64,000 nt of DNA from Bacillus salipaludis. Its GTDB lineage: Bacteria; Bacillota; Bacilli; Bacillales_B; DSM-18226. This document shows positions 1 through 9,172 of this stretch, in pieces (position 1 is the stretch's first letter; the number at the start of each line of letters is the position of its first letter). The translations under genes and the position numbers were made by a program. Under the pieces are notes generated by a model, which searched no databases, was not told the DNA's origin, and worked only from the letters and a program-made list of their open reading frames with translations. The stretch covers positions 186,001 to 250,000 of the forward strand of contig NZ_SMYO01000009.1 in the NCBI RefSeq assembly GCF_004358205.1, in the 5' to 3' direction.

Positions 1-463
1 TAATTCCTGCAATATCTACAATCGAATACAACATCATAATATCTTTTTCACCAACATATGGTCTGGTGTTTCCTGAAGCAACAGTGGAAACAATAAGTTT
101 TGGTATTCCAACCGGTACATTTTTCATGGCAGCTGCTCCAACAGTTGTTCCAGCCGTTCCTCCCATTCCAAAAACACCTGCAACACGGTCTTCATCTACT
201 AATTTCTTTACAATTGCATTTGCTCCCTTTGTCATAACTGCAACCGCAAATCCACGATCTTCTTTATTCCTTAGTTCTTCAATTGAAGAACCTCCAGCTA
301 ATGCAACCTCTTTATTAAGAATGTCACCAACAGTAGAAGACTCATAAACACCAGTGTTGATTAGTAAGGTTTCGTGGCCCGATTCTTCAATAATCTCTTT
401 TACATATAAAAATTCTTTTTCCTTCGTATCAAGTGAACCAACTAAAACAACTTTCTTACTCAT
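1..463 (-). CDS. Tm-1-like ATP-binding (UPF0261) protein, partial
   Basis: The 5' 154 codons of a gene that runs off the left edge. It begins MSKKVVLVGSLDTKEKEF and has the glycine-rich stretches AGGSSIEEL and GVFGMGGTAGTTVG seen in UPF0261/Tm-1-like proteins, which have an ATP-binding fold and poorly defined enzymology. The ATG overlaps the end of the upstream isomerase gene by 8 bp and follows a GGAGGG site, so the two are translationally coupled. It is the last visible gene of the sugar operon. In other genomes this family is often next to a TIM-barrel PEP-mutase-like gene, which could lie outside the window. Family assignment is good; substrate unknown. Confidence 0.8.
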   Translation of the reverse strand, partial: MSKKVVLVGSLDTKEKEFLYVKEIIEESGHETLLINTGVYESSTVGDILNKEVALAGGSSIEELRNKEDRGFAVAVMTKGANAIVKKLVDEDRVAGVFGMGGTAGTTVGAAAMKNVPVGIPKLIVSTVASGNTRPYVGEKDIMMLYSIVDIAGI

Positions 464-1370
464 GAGCTCCCTCCTTTTTTAGAACAATCTCGAAATATTC
501 TTTGGTACGGCGAACAACTTCTACCTCACCGAGTTTATCTTGCTGGTAAAAGGACGGATAATGGGTGTCAATCGTTAAAATTGCCTGTGGGTCATATTCT
601 GCAAGCGCCTTCATAATAGATTCATGATCAAAGTCATCTTTGCCTGCAATAGCAAAATTACCAAACAAGCCATATGGGTTTTCTTTTGTGATTGAATTTG
701 ATAAGCGTGAAGCTCCTTTTAAATGGGTTTGATAGATAGACCTTTTAATAGGTTCATATTTTTCCAAGGTTGGATATTCCCCTGCTCGCCAGCCATTGAC
801 AATATCCCAATTAATTTTTAAATGAGGATGATTTGTGTATTTCATCAGAATCCCTAATTCTTCACAATTACTCGTTAAGGTAGGGGGTTCATTTTCAACC
901 AATAAGATTTTTCCTCGATTTTTTGCATGTTCTGCATGTCTTAGTAAAACTTCTGCATTATGTTTATACTGTCGTTGCTTTTCTTCATCCGATAATAGAT
1001 TGAAATCCTCTTGGCGGTATAATGAATAAATTCTTATATACGAGGTATTAAATATATCAGCTAAATCAAATAATCGATTTAAAACGGTACTCATTTGTTT
1101 ATGATGATTTTCGTCATCGTTCCGATAAGATGGTTCCCCGGAGAAGGTACATGGGTTGACAGACCAAGAACTTAAACAGCTAACCTTTAGATTTTCCTTT
1201 TCGATTTGTAAACTTAGTTTTCTAGCTTTATCTAAGGGAATATTATCGATTGTAGAACCGTCTAATTTTCCTCTTAAATCAATGTTGACAAACCCCAAAT
1301 TCTTAACATGTTGAAGTGCCTCTTCAAATGACTCACAGCCTAACATATCCGTAAAAATACTCAAATTCAT
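456..1370 (-). CDS. Sugar phosphate isomerase/epimerase-type TIM-barrel protein
   Basis: 304 residues of the xylose-isomerase-like TIM-barrel family (AP_endonuc_2 fold). Typical segments are MNLSIFTDMLGCESFEEAL at the N-terminus, ILLVENEPPTLT near residue 157 (metal-ligand Glu), KINWDIVNGW near 186 and QTHLKGA near 214, the usual barrel positions for metal-binding Glu/Asp/His. An AGGAGGG site precedes the ATG. It lies 14 bp after a Gfo/Idh/MocA gene, and such pairs usually interconvert inositols, keto-sugars or uronates. The exact substrate cannot be read from sequence. Confidence 0.82.
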   Translation of the reverse strand: MNLSIFTDMLGCESFEEALQHVKNLGFVNIDLRGKLDGSTIDNIPLDKARKLSLQIEKENLKVSCLSSWSVNPCTFSGEPSYRNDDENHHKQMSTVLNRLFDLADIFNTSYIRIYSLYRQEDFNLLSDEEKQRQYKHNAEVLLRHAEHAKNRGKILLVENEPPTLTSNCEELGILMKYTNHPHLKINWDIVNGWRAGEYPTLEKYEPIKRSIYQTHLKGASRLSNSITKENPYGLFGNFAIAGKDDFDHESIMKALAEYDPQAILTIDTHYPSFYQQDKLGEVEVVRRTKEYFEIVLKKEGAHE

Positions 1371-1384
1371 TTTTTACCCTCCTG

Positions 1385-2470
1385 TTATTCAATTGTGATC
1401 CATTTTCCAGAGCGATTATTTTTGTATGCCTCAAAGATTTTGGTTAAATGTAGAGAATCCTTTAATGTTGCCCGTTCAATTTTCCTGCCATTTAATACTG
1501 CATTGGAAAAGTGATTGACGCTTTGAACCATTCCCTGCAGAAATAGGTTTTTATTATAAATTTGCCCTAAAGAAAACTCCGGCTCCCAATGTACTGGACC
1601 ATCCGTCGGATTATCACCAATAAAGGACGGGGCCTTCCCATATTCTCCACTGCCTTTTGATCCCTTATAGTAGGACAGCCTCATTCCGTTATCAATGACA
1701 ACATTCTGCTTATTTCCTATCACTTCATATCTTTCAAGAGGACTCGTATCTGCTTGAGTGGAAGGTAGCTCCAGATTTCCAACCGCACCTGACTTAAATG
1801 AGAGAAGTGTCTGAACGTTTCCACTTGGTTGGTGCTCAATGAAAAGCATTTCCTTTACTTCACCCATGAGATAATGAATGCCGGACATTGGGTGACAGAT
1901 ATCTAAAAACCAATGTAAACCAGTTCGTTCGCAAAGCTCCTCTTGAAATGGGGACAAAGTAAGCGGGTATCTCCCTGATATGGATACCGGCTCTCCAAAT
2001 AGCTCACTCTCAAGAATCTTTTTGGCTTTGACAAACGTTGGATAAAAATAACGTTTATTTGAAACAAGAACAAACTGACCTGTTTTTTCTTCTAACTCGA
2101 TTAATTCTTCTGCTTCTCTCGCAGTATAGGAAACTGGCTTTTCGATCCATGCAGGCAGTCCCGCCTTCAAAATATCTGGAACAATTTTCGGATATAGAGG
2201 GTGACCATTTTGATCAAAATTTAAGACAACAAAAACAGCATCCAAATCTTCTTTTTTCAACATTTCTTTATAATCTGTATAAGCTTTTTCTGCTCCAAAT
2301 CTTTTTTTATAGATTTCAGCTCGATCTTGGTTTAAATCACAAACAGCAACTAAGTCAACTGGTGCATAATCAAACGTTGGGTAAACATTTCGGAATGCAT
2401 GGGCTCCGCATCCAATAAACCCAACCCTAATCTTATTGGAATACTCATAATTAAATTTAATTGGTTCCAT
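1385..2470 (-). CDS. Gfo/Idh/MocA family NAD(P)-dependent oxidoreductase
   Basis: 361 residues. The N-terminal Rossmann fold shows VGFIGCGAHAFRNVYP (a GxGxxx dinucleotide loop), then VDLVAVCDL, and the family EKP signature in WIEKPVSYT near residue 112. The C-terminal part is the usual substrate-binding sheet domain, with DICHPMSGIHYL supplying the conserved Asp/His. I prefer the ATG at 2470, which has GGGGAG upstream, over an in-frame GTG at 2488. As part of the ABC transporter operon it probably oxidises the imported carbohydrate or polyol, with the TIM-barrel protein as isomerase. Confidence 0.85.
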   Translation of the reverse strand: MEPIKFNYEYSNKIRVGFIGCGAHAFRNVYPTFDYAPVDLVAVCDLNQDRAEIYKKRFGAEKAYTDYKEMLKKEDLDAVFVVLNFDQNGHPLYPKIVPDILKAGLPAWIEKPVSYTAREAEELIELEEKTGQFVLVSNKRYFYPTFVKAKKILESELFGEPVSISGRYPLTLSPFQEELCERTGLHWFLDICHPMSGIHYLMGEVKEMLFIEHQPSGNVQTLLSFKSGAVGNLELPSTQADTSPLERYEVIGNKQNVVIDNGMRLSYYKGSKGSGEYGKAPSFIGDNPTDGPVHWEPEFSLGQIYNKNLFLQGMVQSVNHFSNAVLNGRKIERATLKDSLHLTKIFEAYKNNRSGKWITIE

Positions 2471-2502
2471 TGTTTCTCCCCTCTTCACCCTTTATTAAAC
2501 TA

Positions 2503-2859
2503 TTATTCACCGATTGTCTGACGGGCTGGTGCTGAATAGGCGATGATCATTCTACAAGGTTCCCAGCTAGTAACAGTGGCATTATGTGGTACATTTCTCG
2601 GGATTCGCAACATCATTCCAGGCTTAAGATGATAGGTTTCGTCCCCAAGGGTATGATCACACTCTCCGGATAACACGAAGATTAATTCTTCACAATTTGG
2701 GTGGACGTGACGATCATTGGCTTCCCCGGCGTTTATATATACCATTCCAAATGTCATTTCACATTCTGGATCAATATCCTGGCCACAGAGCCATTGAATT
2801 CCGCCCCAATCCATTGGTAATAAGTGTTTTTCAGCATTCAAATCCGTAATTGTTGCCAT
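2503..2859 (-). CDS. Cupin domain protein
   Basis: 118 residues, one cupin barrel. Motif 1 is visible as NDRHVHPNCEELIFVLSGE (the His, His and Glu metal ligands) and motif 2 as LKPGMMLRIPRNVPHNAT. A GGAGAG site precedes the ATG. Small cupins in sugar operons can be isomerases, mutarotase-like enzymes or substrate-binding proteins. It lies between the transporter and dehydrogenase genes, so it probably acts on the imported substrate, but the reaction is unknown. Confidence 0.8.
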   Translation of the reverse strand: MATITDLNAEKHLLPMDWGGIQWLCGQDIDPECEMTFGMVYINAGEANDRHVHPNCEELIFVLSGECDHTLGDETYHLKPGMMLRIPRNVPHNATVTSWEPCRMIIAYSAPARQTIGE

Positions 2860-2912
2860 TTAAAAATCTCTCCATTCCTTTGTTATTTTTAAAAACTGCG
2901 TAGAAGTAATCG

Positions 2913-3749
2913 TTACTTATTGGCCCCATCGGTCATTCCTTCCACAAAAGACCGTTGGAAAATAATATAGATAATAATGCTAGGAATCATACTAATCACA
3001 GTACCTCCAAAGATTAATCCAAAATTTGTCGTCTGCTCCCCCTGGAAAGAATATAATCCAAGTGAAATCGTAAATTTGTTTTGAGAAATCAATAAGACTA
3101 ATGGAAGTAAAAAGTCATTCCAGATATTCATAAAAGTGAAAATCAGCAGGGCTACTAAACCAGGTTTGGCTAAAGGCAGAATAACTGACCAAAAGGTTCG
3201 CCATTCACCGGCACCATCAATGGCTGCTGATTCTTTAAGCTCCTTTGGAATATCCCGAAAAGTATTTCTCATCAGGAATACGGAAAACGGCAGCGCTAAC
3301 CCAGATGAAACTAAGGTTACCCCTGTCAATGTATTCACTAAGCCCATTGATTTTAATTGAAAGAAAATGGGGATGATGATTGCCTGTACAGGTAGTGACA
3401 TCCCTAATAGCACCAAATAGAAAATGAGATTATTTCCTTTAAAGTTTAATTGCGCAAAAGCATATCCTGCAGGGCAGGCCACCAACGCAACAATCAACAT
3501 TCCGCCAATAGTAATAAAAGCACTGTTTAAGAAATAAGCTTTAAAGTTTCCCAGATTCCAGGCATTGATATAATTATCAAAATTCCACGATTTTGGCAGC
3601 GAAAAAGGACTGCTGAAAATTTCCATATTTGTCTTAAAACTTGCAATGACCGCATAAAAGATAGGTGCCGTAATAAAAAGGAGAAGAATGAGCAGGACCG
3701 CCCATAGGGTAATTTGTGAAGATTTCCATCTTTTAAGAATAGACTCCAC
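2913..3749 (-). CDS. ABC sugar transporter permease (MalG/YesQ type)
   Basis: 278 residues with six predicted membrane helices, the first at about residues 16-38. The inner-membrane EAA loop is present near residues 175-195 (KESAAIDGAGEWRTFWSVIL), where the ATPase subunit docks. The C-terminus FQRSFVEGMTDGANK is typical of carbohydrate uptake transporter 1 MalG-type permeases. The GTG start shares one base with the stop of the upstream permease (TAGTG), showing coupling. No ATPase gene is visible here; such systems often borrow a shared MsmX-type ATPase. Confidence 0.9.
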   Translation of the reverse strand: MESILKRWKSSQITLWAVLLILLLFITAPIFYAVIASFKTNMEIFSSPFSLPKSWNFDNYINAWNLGNFKAYFLNSAFITIGGMLIVALVACPAGYAFAQLNFKGNNLIFYLVLLGMSLPVQAIIIPIFFQLKSMGLVNTLTGVTLVSSGLALPFSVFLMRNTFRDIPKELKESAAIDGAGEWRTFWSVILPLAKPGLVALLIFTFMNIWNDFLLPLVLLISQNKFTISLGLYSFQGEQTTNFGLIFGGTVISMIPSIIIYIIFQRSFVEGMTDGANK

Positions 3750-4699
3750 TAATGTTCACTCCTTTCCCGGTAATAATTAAAGGCAACCGTAAACAGGATT
3801 ACGATGATTCCCAATACCACACTTCCTGCCGTTGCATAGCTTACCTTATTCATACTAAAGGCCGCCTTATAGACATAGGTTGAAACAAGTTCACTCATAT
3901 AGAATGGTCCACCCTGGGTCATAATCCAAATTAATGCAAAACCCTTTAGCGCATTTATAATAACCATACTAATGACAACGTTCAGGGTATTCCGTAAACT
4001 GGGAATCGTTATACTCCAAAATTTTCTGATTGGACCTGCTCCATCCAAGTCGGCCGCCTCATATAGTTCATGATTAATATTCTGTAAACCTGCTAAAAAT
4101 AGTATCAAATAGAGACCATAAAAGGCCCAAGTGCTGGCAACCACTAATGCTGGTATTACAAAGAGAGGCTCTCCCAGCCAATTTTTTGCAGCATTTTCTA
4201 AGCCTATCGATCTTAAAAATACGTTGATGGGTCCCATATTCGGATCATAAATTTTCGACCATAAAACCCCAACAACGGCTAAAGATAGAACACTTGGCAG
4301 GTAAAAGCCTGCCCGGAAGAAAGTCTTTCCTCTTTTTAACCGGCTAATTAAAACAGCCAATATTAAGGTCGGGATAACCATTAGTATTAAACTTAGGACC
4401 ACCCATAACAAATTGTGTCCCAGTGCCTTTAAAAATATTTTGTCACCGGTAAGTTTTAAATAGTTTTCGAGACCGATAAATTTCATCGAGGATGCGGCTC
4501 CATCCCAATCAAAAAAACTTAATCTAATGGCGTCAATCATCGGATAGAGCATAAAAATGGCATACAAAATGAGCGCTGGTGATAGAAAGGAAAGAATCAT
4601 AAGGATCTTTTTAACTTTGACTTTTCTTTTTCCCTTCATAACTGCGGGACTATTCTTTTGATCAATCTTTAAAGAGGATGCGGAATCAGATAAATTCAA
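3749..4699 (-). CDS. ABC sugar transporter permease (MalF/YesP type)
   Basis: 316 residues, with a basic cytoplasmic N-terminus and six membrane segments beginning at about residue 32. The EAA loop is visible near residue 217 (YEAADLDGAGPIRKFWSITI). The phrase AIRLSFFDWDG near residue 57 is characteristic of MalF-type permeases of the CUT1 group. The gene is between the binding lipoprotein and the MalG-type permease and overlaps the latter by one base. Confidence 0.9.
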   Translation of the reverse strand: MNLSDSASSLKIDQKNSPAVMKGKRKVKVKKILMILSFLSPALILYAIFMLYPMIDAIRLSFFDWDGAASSMKFIGLENYLKLTGDKIFLKALGHNLLWVVLSLILMVIPTLILAVLISRLKRGKTFFRAGFYLPSVLSLAVVGVLWSKIYDPNMGPINVFLRSIGLENAAKNWLGEPLFVIPALVVASTWAFYGLYLILFLAGLQNINHELYEAADLDGAGPIRKFWSITIPSLRNTLNVVISMVIINALKGFALIWIMTQGGPFYMSELVSTYVYKAAFSMNKVSYATAGSVVLGIIVILFTVAFNYYRERSEH

Positions 4700-4754
4700 T
4701 GTTTACTCCTCCTTTACGATGAGGGGTTCAAAGTTTTAAACCCCTCATATTCTA

Positions 4755-6107
4755 TTACTTGTTTAATTTGAATCCCGCAGCACGATCCTTCTCGGCAGCT
4801 GCTTCAATATTATTCATAGCTTCCTTAGGTGAGATCAAGCCACCAACCAGACCCTGTAAGTTTTGATAATAGGCCTCTTTTGCTTCCACTCCAATAAACA
4901 CACTTGGATTGTAGCCAGAACCATCTGCAATTTCTTTCATAGATGTTTTTAAAACATCGCTAACCGGTTCAATTCCTTCTGATGCTTTTGAGGCAGGAAC
5001 AAAATTGTAATCAGGCTTGTGTAGAACAATATCGCTATAATCCTTTGAAACGATAAAATTAAACCATTTCTCTGCTAAATCAACATCTTTCGCTTTTGTC
5101 GGAACCACCCAGGTTAACCCGATTCCACCAACTGGTTTAGCCGTCTTTCCTTCAATAAAGGAGGGCATCATAAACATATTGACGCTTTTTTGTAAGCTTT
5201 GAGCCGCAAGGTCCGTAATTAAGTAGGTTCCCTCTGCTTCCATCGCTGCTTTTTTACCTAAAAATCTGAATTTCGAATCAGCTTGTGTTTGCGTTACAGA
5301 TTCCTTGGCAATATAGCCCCTTTTCACCCAATCGTTCATCATTTCTGCTACCTTCACAATTTCCGGATCATTCCACTTTCCGTTTCCATATAAAAGATTT
5401 TCTACTTTTTCAGTACCGGCGACAGATTCCAACATAACGCCAAACAACCATCCAATAGCGTATCCATTACGCGCTCCTACCGTAATAGGTGAGACTCCGT
5501 CCTCTTTTAATTTTTGAAGTGTTTTCAAGAATTCTTCTTTTGTTTTTGGTACCTCTAACCCGCTTTTCTGGAAGATATCTTTGTTATAGAAAATTCCAAT
5601 GGCATCAATCATATGGGGTAATTCATAAATATTTTTTTCACCAGAGATAAGATTATAAGCAAATGGGCGCAGTTTATCTTTCCAATCATTTCTTTCATAC
5701 ATTTTATTTAACGGTTGAATTAAATTCACATCCGATAACACAGAAACCCTGCCGGGGCCGGCATTCATGAGAATCGCATCAGGCGGATTTACTCCGGACT
5801 GCAAGAGAGTTGGCAGTTTTCCAGATTCCACTTGTACATCACCTGTGGCAATATGGACGTTAATACCAGGGTTTAGTTCTTTAAATTTCTCAACAACATC
5901 TGCCCATTGTTGTTTTTCGACATCGTTATAGTAATTGGGAATATAGAGATCAAGCGTTTTGCCCTTCTCGGCTTTTGAACTATTACTTCCATCCTGTTTA
6001 CTAGAATTGTTTTCGTTACTAGCTGTAGGAGACTGACAACCAACGATCATGGTTAACACTAAAACAACTGTTAGCACCAAAGTAAAAAAATTCCTGTAAT
6101 TTTTCAC
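4755..6107 (-). CDS. Extracellular sugar-binding lipoprotein (family 1 solute-binding)
   Basis: About 450 residues. A lipoprotein signal peptide ends in the lipobox IVGC, so the mature protein is lipid-anchored outside the membrane. The body is a family 1 solute-binding protein: DLYIPNYYNDVEKQQW at the start, VNPPDAILMNAGPG, and VGGIGLTWVVPTKAKD in the second lobe. I chose the GTG at 6107, seven bases after GGAGGG, rather than a TTG at 6125. First gene of the operon and probably its specificity determinant. The divergent YesM/YesN-type pair likely senses the same ligand. Confidence 0.88.
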   Translation of the reverse strand: MKNYRNFFTLVLTVVLVLTMIVGCQSPTASNENNSSKQDGSNSSKAEKGKTLDLYIPNYYNDVEKQQWADVVEKFKELNPGINVHIATGDVQVESGKLPTLLQSGVNPPDAILMNAGPGRVSVLSDVNLIQPLNKMYERNDWKDKLRPFAYNLISGEKNIYELPHMIDAIGIFYNKDIFQKSGLEVPKTKEEFLKTLQKLKEDGVSPITVGARNGYAIGWLFGVMLESVAGTEKVENLLYGNGKWNDPEIVKVAEMMNDWVKRGYIAKESVTQTQADSKFRFLGKKAAMEAEGTYLITDLAAQSLQKSVNMFMMPSFIEGKTAKPVGGIGLTWVVPTKAKDVDLAEKWFNFIVSKDYSDIVLHKPDYNFVPASKASEGIEPVSDVLKTSMKEIADGSGYNPSVFIGVEAKEAYYQNLQGLVGGLISPKEAMNNIEAAAEKDRAAGFKLNK

Positions 6108-6224
6108 CTTTTGACCCTCCCCCAAACATCTACCTATGAATTTTTTAGTTTTTTACCGAAAAAGAATTTTACTTTTTATCCTCCCTTCGTTATTCTAAAA
6201 ATAGCAAACTTGAACTTATTGATA

Positions 6225-6252
6225 ATTATAATTTTTTTAAATAATTAAACAA
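6225..6252 (-). promoter_or_regulatory. Candidate sigma-A promoter of the sugar operon
   Basis: On the minus strand TTGTTT (-35, 6247-6252), 16 bases, then TATAAT (-10, 6225-6230), in the divergent region between the binding-protein gene and the histidine kinase gene. It would leave a leader of roughly 110 bases. Placement is by eye; no cre-like catabolite site was recognised. Confidence 0.45.
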
Positions 6253-6338
6253 CGGGATAAATCGTAGGAAAAAAGGGACATTTCGTGGATAGCAAAAAAA
6301 CTAAAGTAATCTATTAAAAAGGAGGAAAATTTGACCAA

Positions 6339-8117
6339 ATGAGGTTTTTAAACTCCATCTTCTTTAAACTCATTATTTCCTTTATACTCATCTCAGTTAT
6401 TCCCCTTTCTTTGGTTGGATGGATTACATTTAACAAATATTCACAAAGCCTCTATGAAAATTTGCAGTATCATGCAAATTATATTTTAAGTCAGAAAATG
6501 AAAGCGCTTAATACTTTTTTATTTGATTTAGAAAGAATGCAATCTGGAATAAAGAGCAGCGCAGTATTTTCACAATTTCTAGCAAACCAAGATCCTACTC
6601 TGCATCCACAGTTCTACTTAAAACTTGATGCTCTGATGGAAAGTATTCAAACGATCCGCCCGGAAACAGTTGGTATAACCATTATTAGTAATAACGGTTT
6701 TGTTTACAATTACGGTTATTCCCTTAATATGAATTTTACAAAAGACAATTTTAATAACCTTCCCTGGTTAAAAGATATAGAAAAAAATAACCTGAACCCT
6801 CTTATTACGAATCTACACACCAGAACCTATTCCAATCTAGATAAAAATCAAAAGGTATATTCCTATGTTCAAAAGGTTTGGGATCGAAATCTAAGAAGTT
6901 ACGGCTATATGGTGATTGATTTTAAGCCTGAATTACTCGAATACATATTAAATAATGAACTAGATTCCGAAACTTCATCCGGAACATTTATATATAACAA
7001 TCAAGGCTTTGTCTTAGCACCGGCACGCTTAGCTCATATCTCCTTTGACTCCGTACAAAAACAAAAAAATGGGTCAACTATCCATACCAAAGACCATAAG
7101 AGCTATCTGCTTTTTAAACAATATAATCCTACAACGAAGTGGTATGTAGCAGAATATTTCGAAGCAAATGATTTTTATAAGCCAGTCACACAAGTGAAAT
7201 GGATCGTATGGATGATCACCATTACAAGTGTAATCGTTTGTTTATTATCAGCTATGTTCATCTCCCATAGAATATCCAAACCGATTAAGATATTGCAGAG
7301 AGTGATGTCCAAGGTTAAAAACGGTAACCTTAATCAAAAATTTATCGTTAAATCGAAGGACGAAATTGGTGAACTCGGACAAGGATTTAATGAAATGATT
7401 GTCCAGATTAATAGGTTAGTCCAATCAGTGGCTGAGGAAGAGAAATTAAAAAAAGCTGCAGAAATCACCGCACTTCAACTGCAGATTAATCCCCATTTCC
7501 TTTATAACACACTGGAATCGATAAACTCACTGGCACGAATGAAGAAGGAACACGAAATTAGTCATTTAATTGTTCTTTTAGGAAGATTATTACGTTTAAG
7601 TATCAGCTCTTTTGAAGAGAAAATCCCCATACATCAAGAAGTTATGTACCTCGAAAGTTATTTGGAAATTCAAAAGATCAGAATGCGCTATCCCCTTGAA
7701 TATTCAATAGTAATGAATGATGATATAAAATTCTGTCTAACTGTAAAACTGATTCTCCAACCGATTGTGGAGAATGCCATCATACACGGAATCGACCCTT
7801 TAAGATCCTTCGGGAAACTAATTATTAAGGGAAAACAGGTAGATGAGAATATCATCTTCACCGTTACAGATAATGGAAAAGGCATAGAGCCAGACAATCT
7901 CCAACAATTACAGGACCGGCTAAAAAATAATTCAGAGGATTTATCTAAGTATAAAAAGAAAATTGGTTTATACAATGTTCAAACTAGGATTCAATCACAT
8001 TACGGAAATAACTATGGAATCAGGATCGAAAGCAAATTAAACAAAGGTACAACCATCACGGTAAAAATCCCTAAAGAGGTGAATTCAGATTATGAGAAAA
8101 ATGTTAATTGTGGATGA
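6339..8117 (+). CDS. Sensor histidine kinase, YesM/LytS-like family
   Basis: 592 residues. Membrane helices at about 8-30 and 285-307 enclose an extracellular Cache-like sensor. A HAMP linker follows (about 308-360), then a short helical segment with the phospho-acceptor motif LQLQINPHFLYN (His386) and a HATPase domain (VENAIIHG, DNGKGIEP, IGLYNVQTRI). This is the YesM class that usually partners AraC-type regulators for sugar transporters. The ribosome site AGGAGG is rather far (13 bases) from the ATG. The next gene, its partner regulator, overlaps by 26 bp. Confidence 0.92.
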   Translation: MRFLNSIFFKLIISFILISVIPLSLVGWITFNKYSQSLYENLQYHANYILSQKMKALNTFLFDLERMQSGIKSSAVFSQFLANQDPTLHPQFYLKLDALMESIQTIRPETVGITIISNNGFVYNYGYSLNMNFTKDNFNNLPWLKDIEKNNLNPLITNLHTRTYSNLDKNQKVYSYVQKVWDRNLRSYGYMVIDFKPELLEYILNNELDSETSSGTFIYNNQGFVLAPARLAHISFDSVQKQKNGSTIHTKDHKSYLLFKQYNPTTKWYVAEYFEANDFYKPVTQVKWIVWMITITSVIVCLLSAMFISHRISKPIKILQRVMSKVKNGNLNQKFIVKSKDEIGELGQGFNEMIVQINRLVQSVAEEEKLKKAAEITALQLQINPHFLYNTLESINSLARMKKEHEISHLIVLLGRLLRLSISSFEEKIPIHQEVMYLESYLEIQKIRMRYPLEYSIVMNDDIKFCLTVKLILQPIVENAIIHGIDPLRSFGKLIIKGKQVDENIIFTVTDNGKGIEPDNLQQLQDRLKNNSEDLSKYKKKIGLYNVQTRIQSHYGNNYGIRIESKLNKGTTITVKIPKEVNSDYEKNVNCG

Positions 8118-8838
8118 CGATTGGTTAATCTCCAGCAGTTTAATGGCAATGGATGAATGGAATGAGCGGAATATTGACGTGATTGGAACAGCAGAAAATG
8201 GAACCGAAGCATTGTACTGGTTGGAAAACGAAAAAATAGACATGATTTTAACAGACATTCGAATGCCAAATATGGACGGCCTTGAATTAACCAAACATAT
8301 CTACGAAAATTCCCCCAGAATTCAGGTCATTATTATGAGTGGTTATGAGGAATTTACCTATGCTCATAATGCACTGAAATATAATGCAAGGGGTTATATA
8401 TTAAAACCAATCGATACGGATGAATTATTTGAAGTGATTGATAAGATTCAAAAGGAAACAGAAATTAAGAGCCAAGATTCTCCTTTGAATGAGGAAAAAT
8501 CTGCTTCCTATCATGAAAGATTAGTTTTGAGTGCCAAATCCTACATAAACGCAAACTATATGAAAACGATTTCTTTAAAAGATGTTGCGAAGCGTGTTCA
8601 CCTAACAGAGCATTACTTCGGACAAATTTTCAAAGCTACAACGAACGAATCCTTCAATCAATTTCTTACCCGAGTAAGAATGGAAAAAGCCTGTCACCTG
8701 TTGAAAAATCCGAACCTTAAATATTATCAAATCAGCCAGCAAGTGGGATATACTGACCCTAAATATTTCACTAAAATGTTTCAGAAGTCATATGGATCAA
8801 CACCGCGGGAATATAGGAATCGAATATTTCATTCTTAA
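8092..8838 (+). CDS. Response regulator, YesN type (receiver + AraC helix-turn-helix)
   Basis: 248 residues. The receiver domain has the acidic pair DD at 8-9, phospho-acceptor Asp55 (ILTDIRMPN) and Lys105 (YILKPID). A linker leads to two AraC-type helix-turn-helix motifs (SLKDVAKRVHLTEHYFGQIFK and YQISQQVGYTDPKYFTKMFQ). It begins inside the kinase gene after AGAGGTG. Orientation and family predict activation of the divergent transporter operon. Confidence 0.93.
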   Translation: MRKMLIVDDDWLISSSLMAMDEWNERNIDVIGTAENGTEALYWLENEKIDMILTDIRMPNMDGLELTKHIYENSPRIQVIIMSGYEEFTYAHNALKYNARGYILKPIDTDELFEVIDKIQKETEIKSQDSPLNEEKSASYHERLVLSAKSYINANYMKTISLKDVAKRVHLTEHYFGQIFKATTNESFNQFLTRVRMEKACHLLKNPNLKYYQISQQVGYTDPKYFTKMFQKSYGSTPREYRNRIFHS

Positions 8839-8973
8839 GTGTTAGAAATAATTTGACTTATTCAAAGTCCCATAAGATCATATCCGAAGGGGTTTTCCGT
8901 AAAGTTGAAAAAAATATCGTATTATGTGTTAAATTGAATACTTTTTCAAAGGTATGAATTTTTGACGTATAAA

Positions 8974-9005
8974 AAATCCTCGAATCCTACTGGATCCGAG
9001 GATTT
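8974..9005 (+). terminator. Stem-loop after the two-component genes
   Basis: AAATCCTCG and CGAGGATTT pair, with further partial pairing inside (AATCC/GGATC), about 135 bases past the regulator stop. The U-tract is weak (TTCTTG), so it may be bidirectional or imperfect. The rest of 8839-9172 shows only AT-rich spacer. Confidence 0.5.
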
Positions 9006-9172
9006 CTTGCCTTCCCCACGAAATGACCATGCAGATGTTGTTGTTTCACCTGGTAGATGTAAACTTCCAAAAATATCTAAAGTGATAAAAACACTCGCTT
9101 TTAAAAGAGGCCATTGAAAAGTTGGCCAAAACCAGGAAAAGCAATAATCTATTCTGTTTTACAATATTAAAA

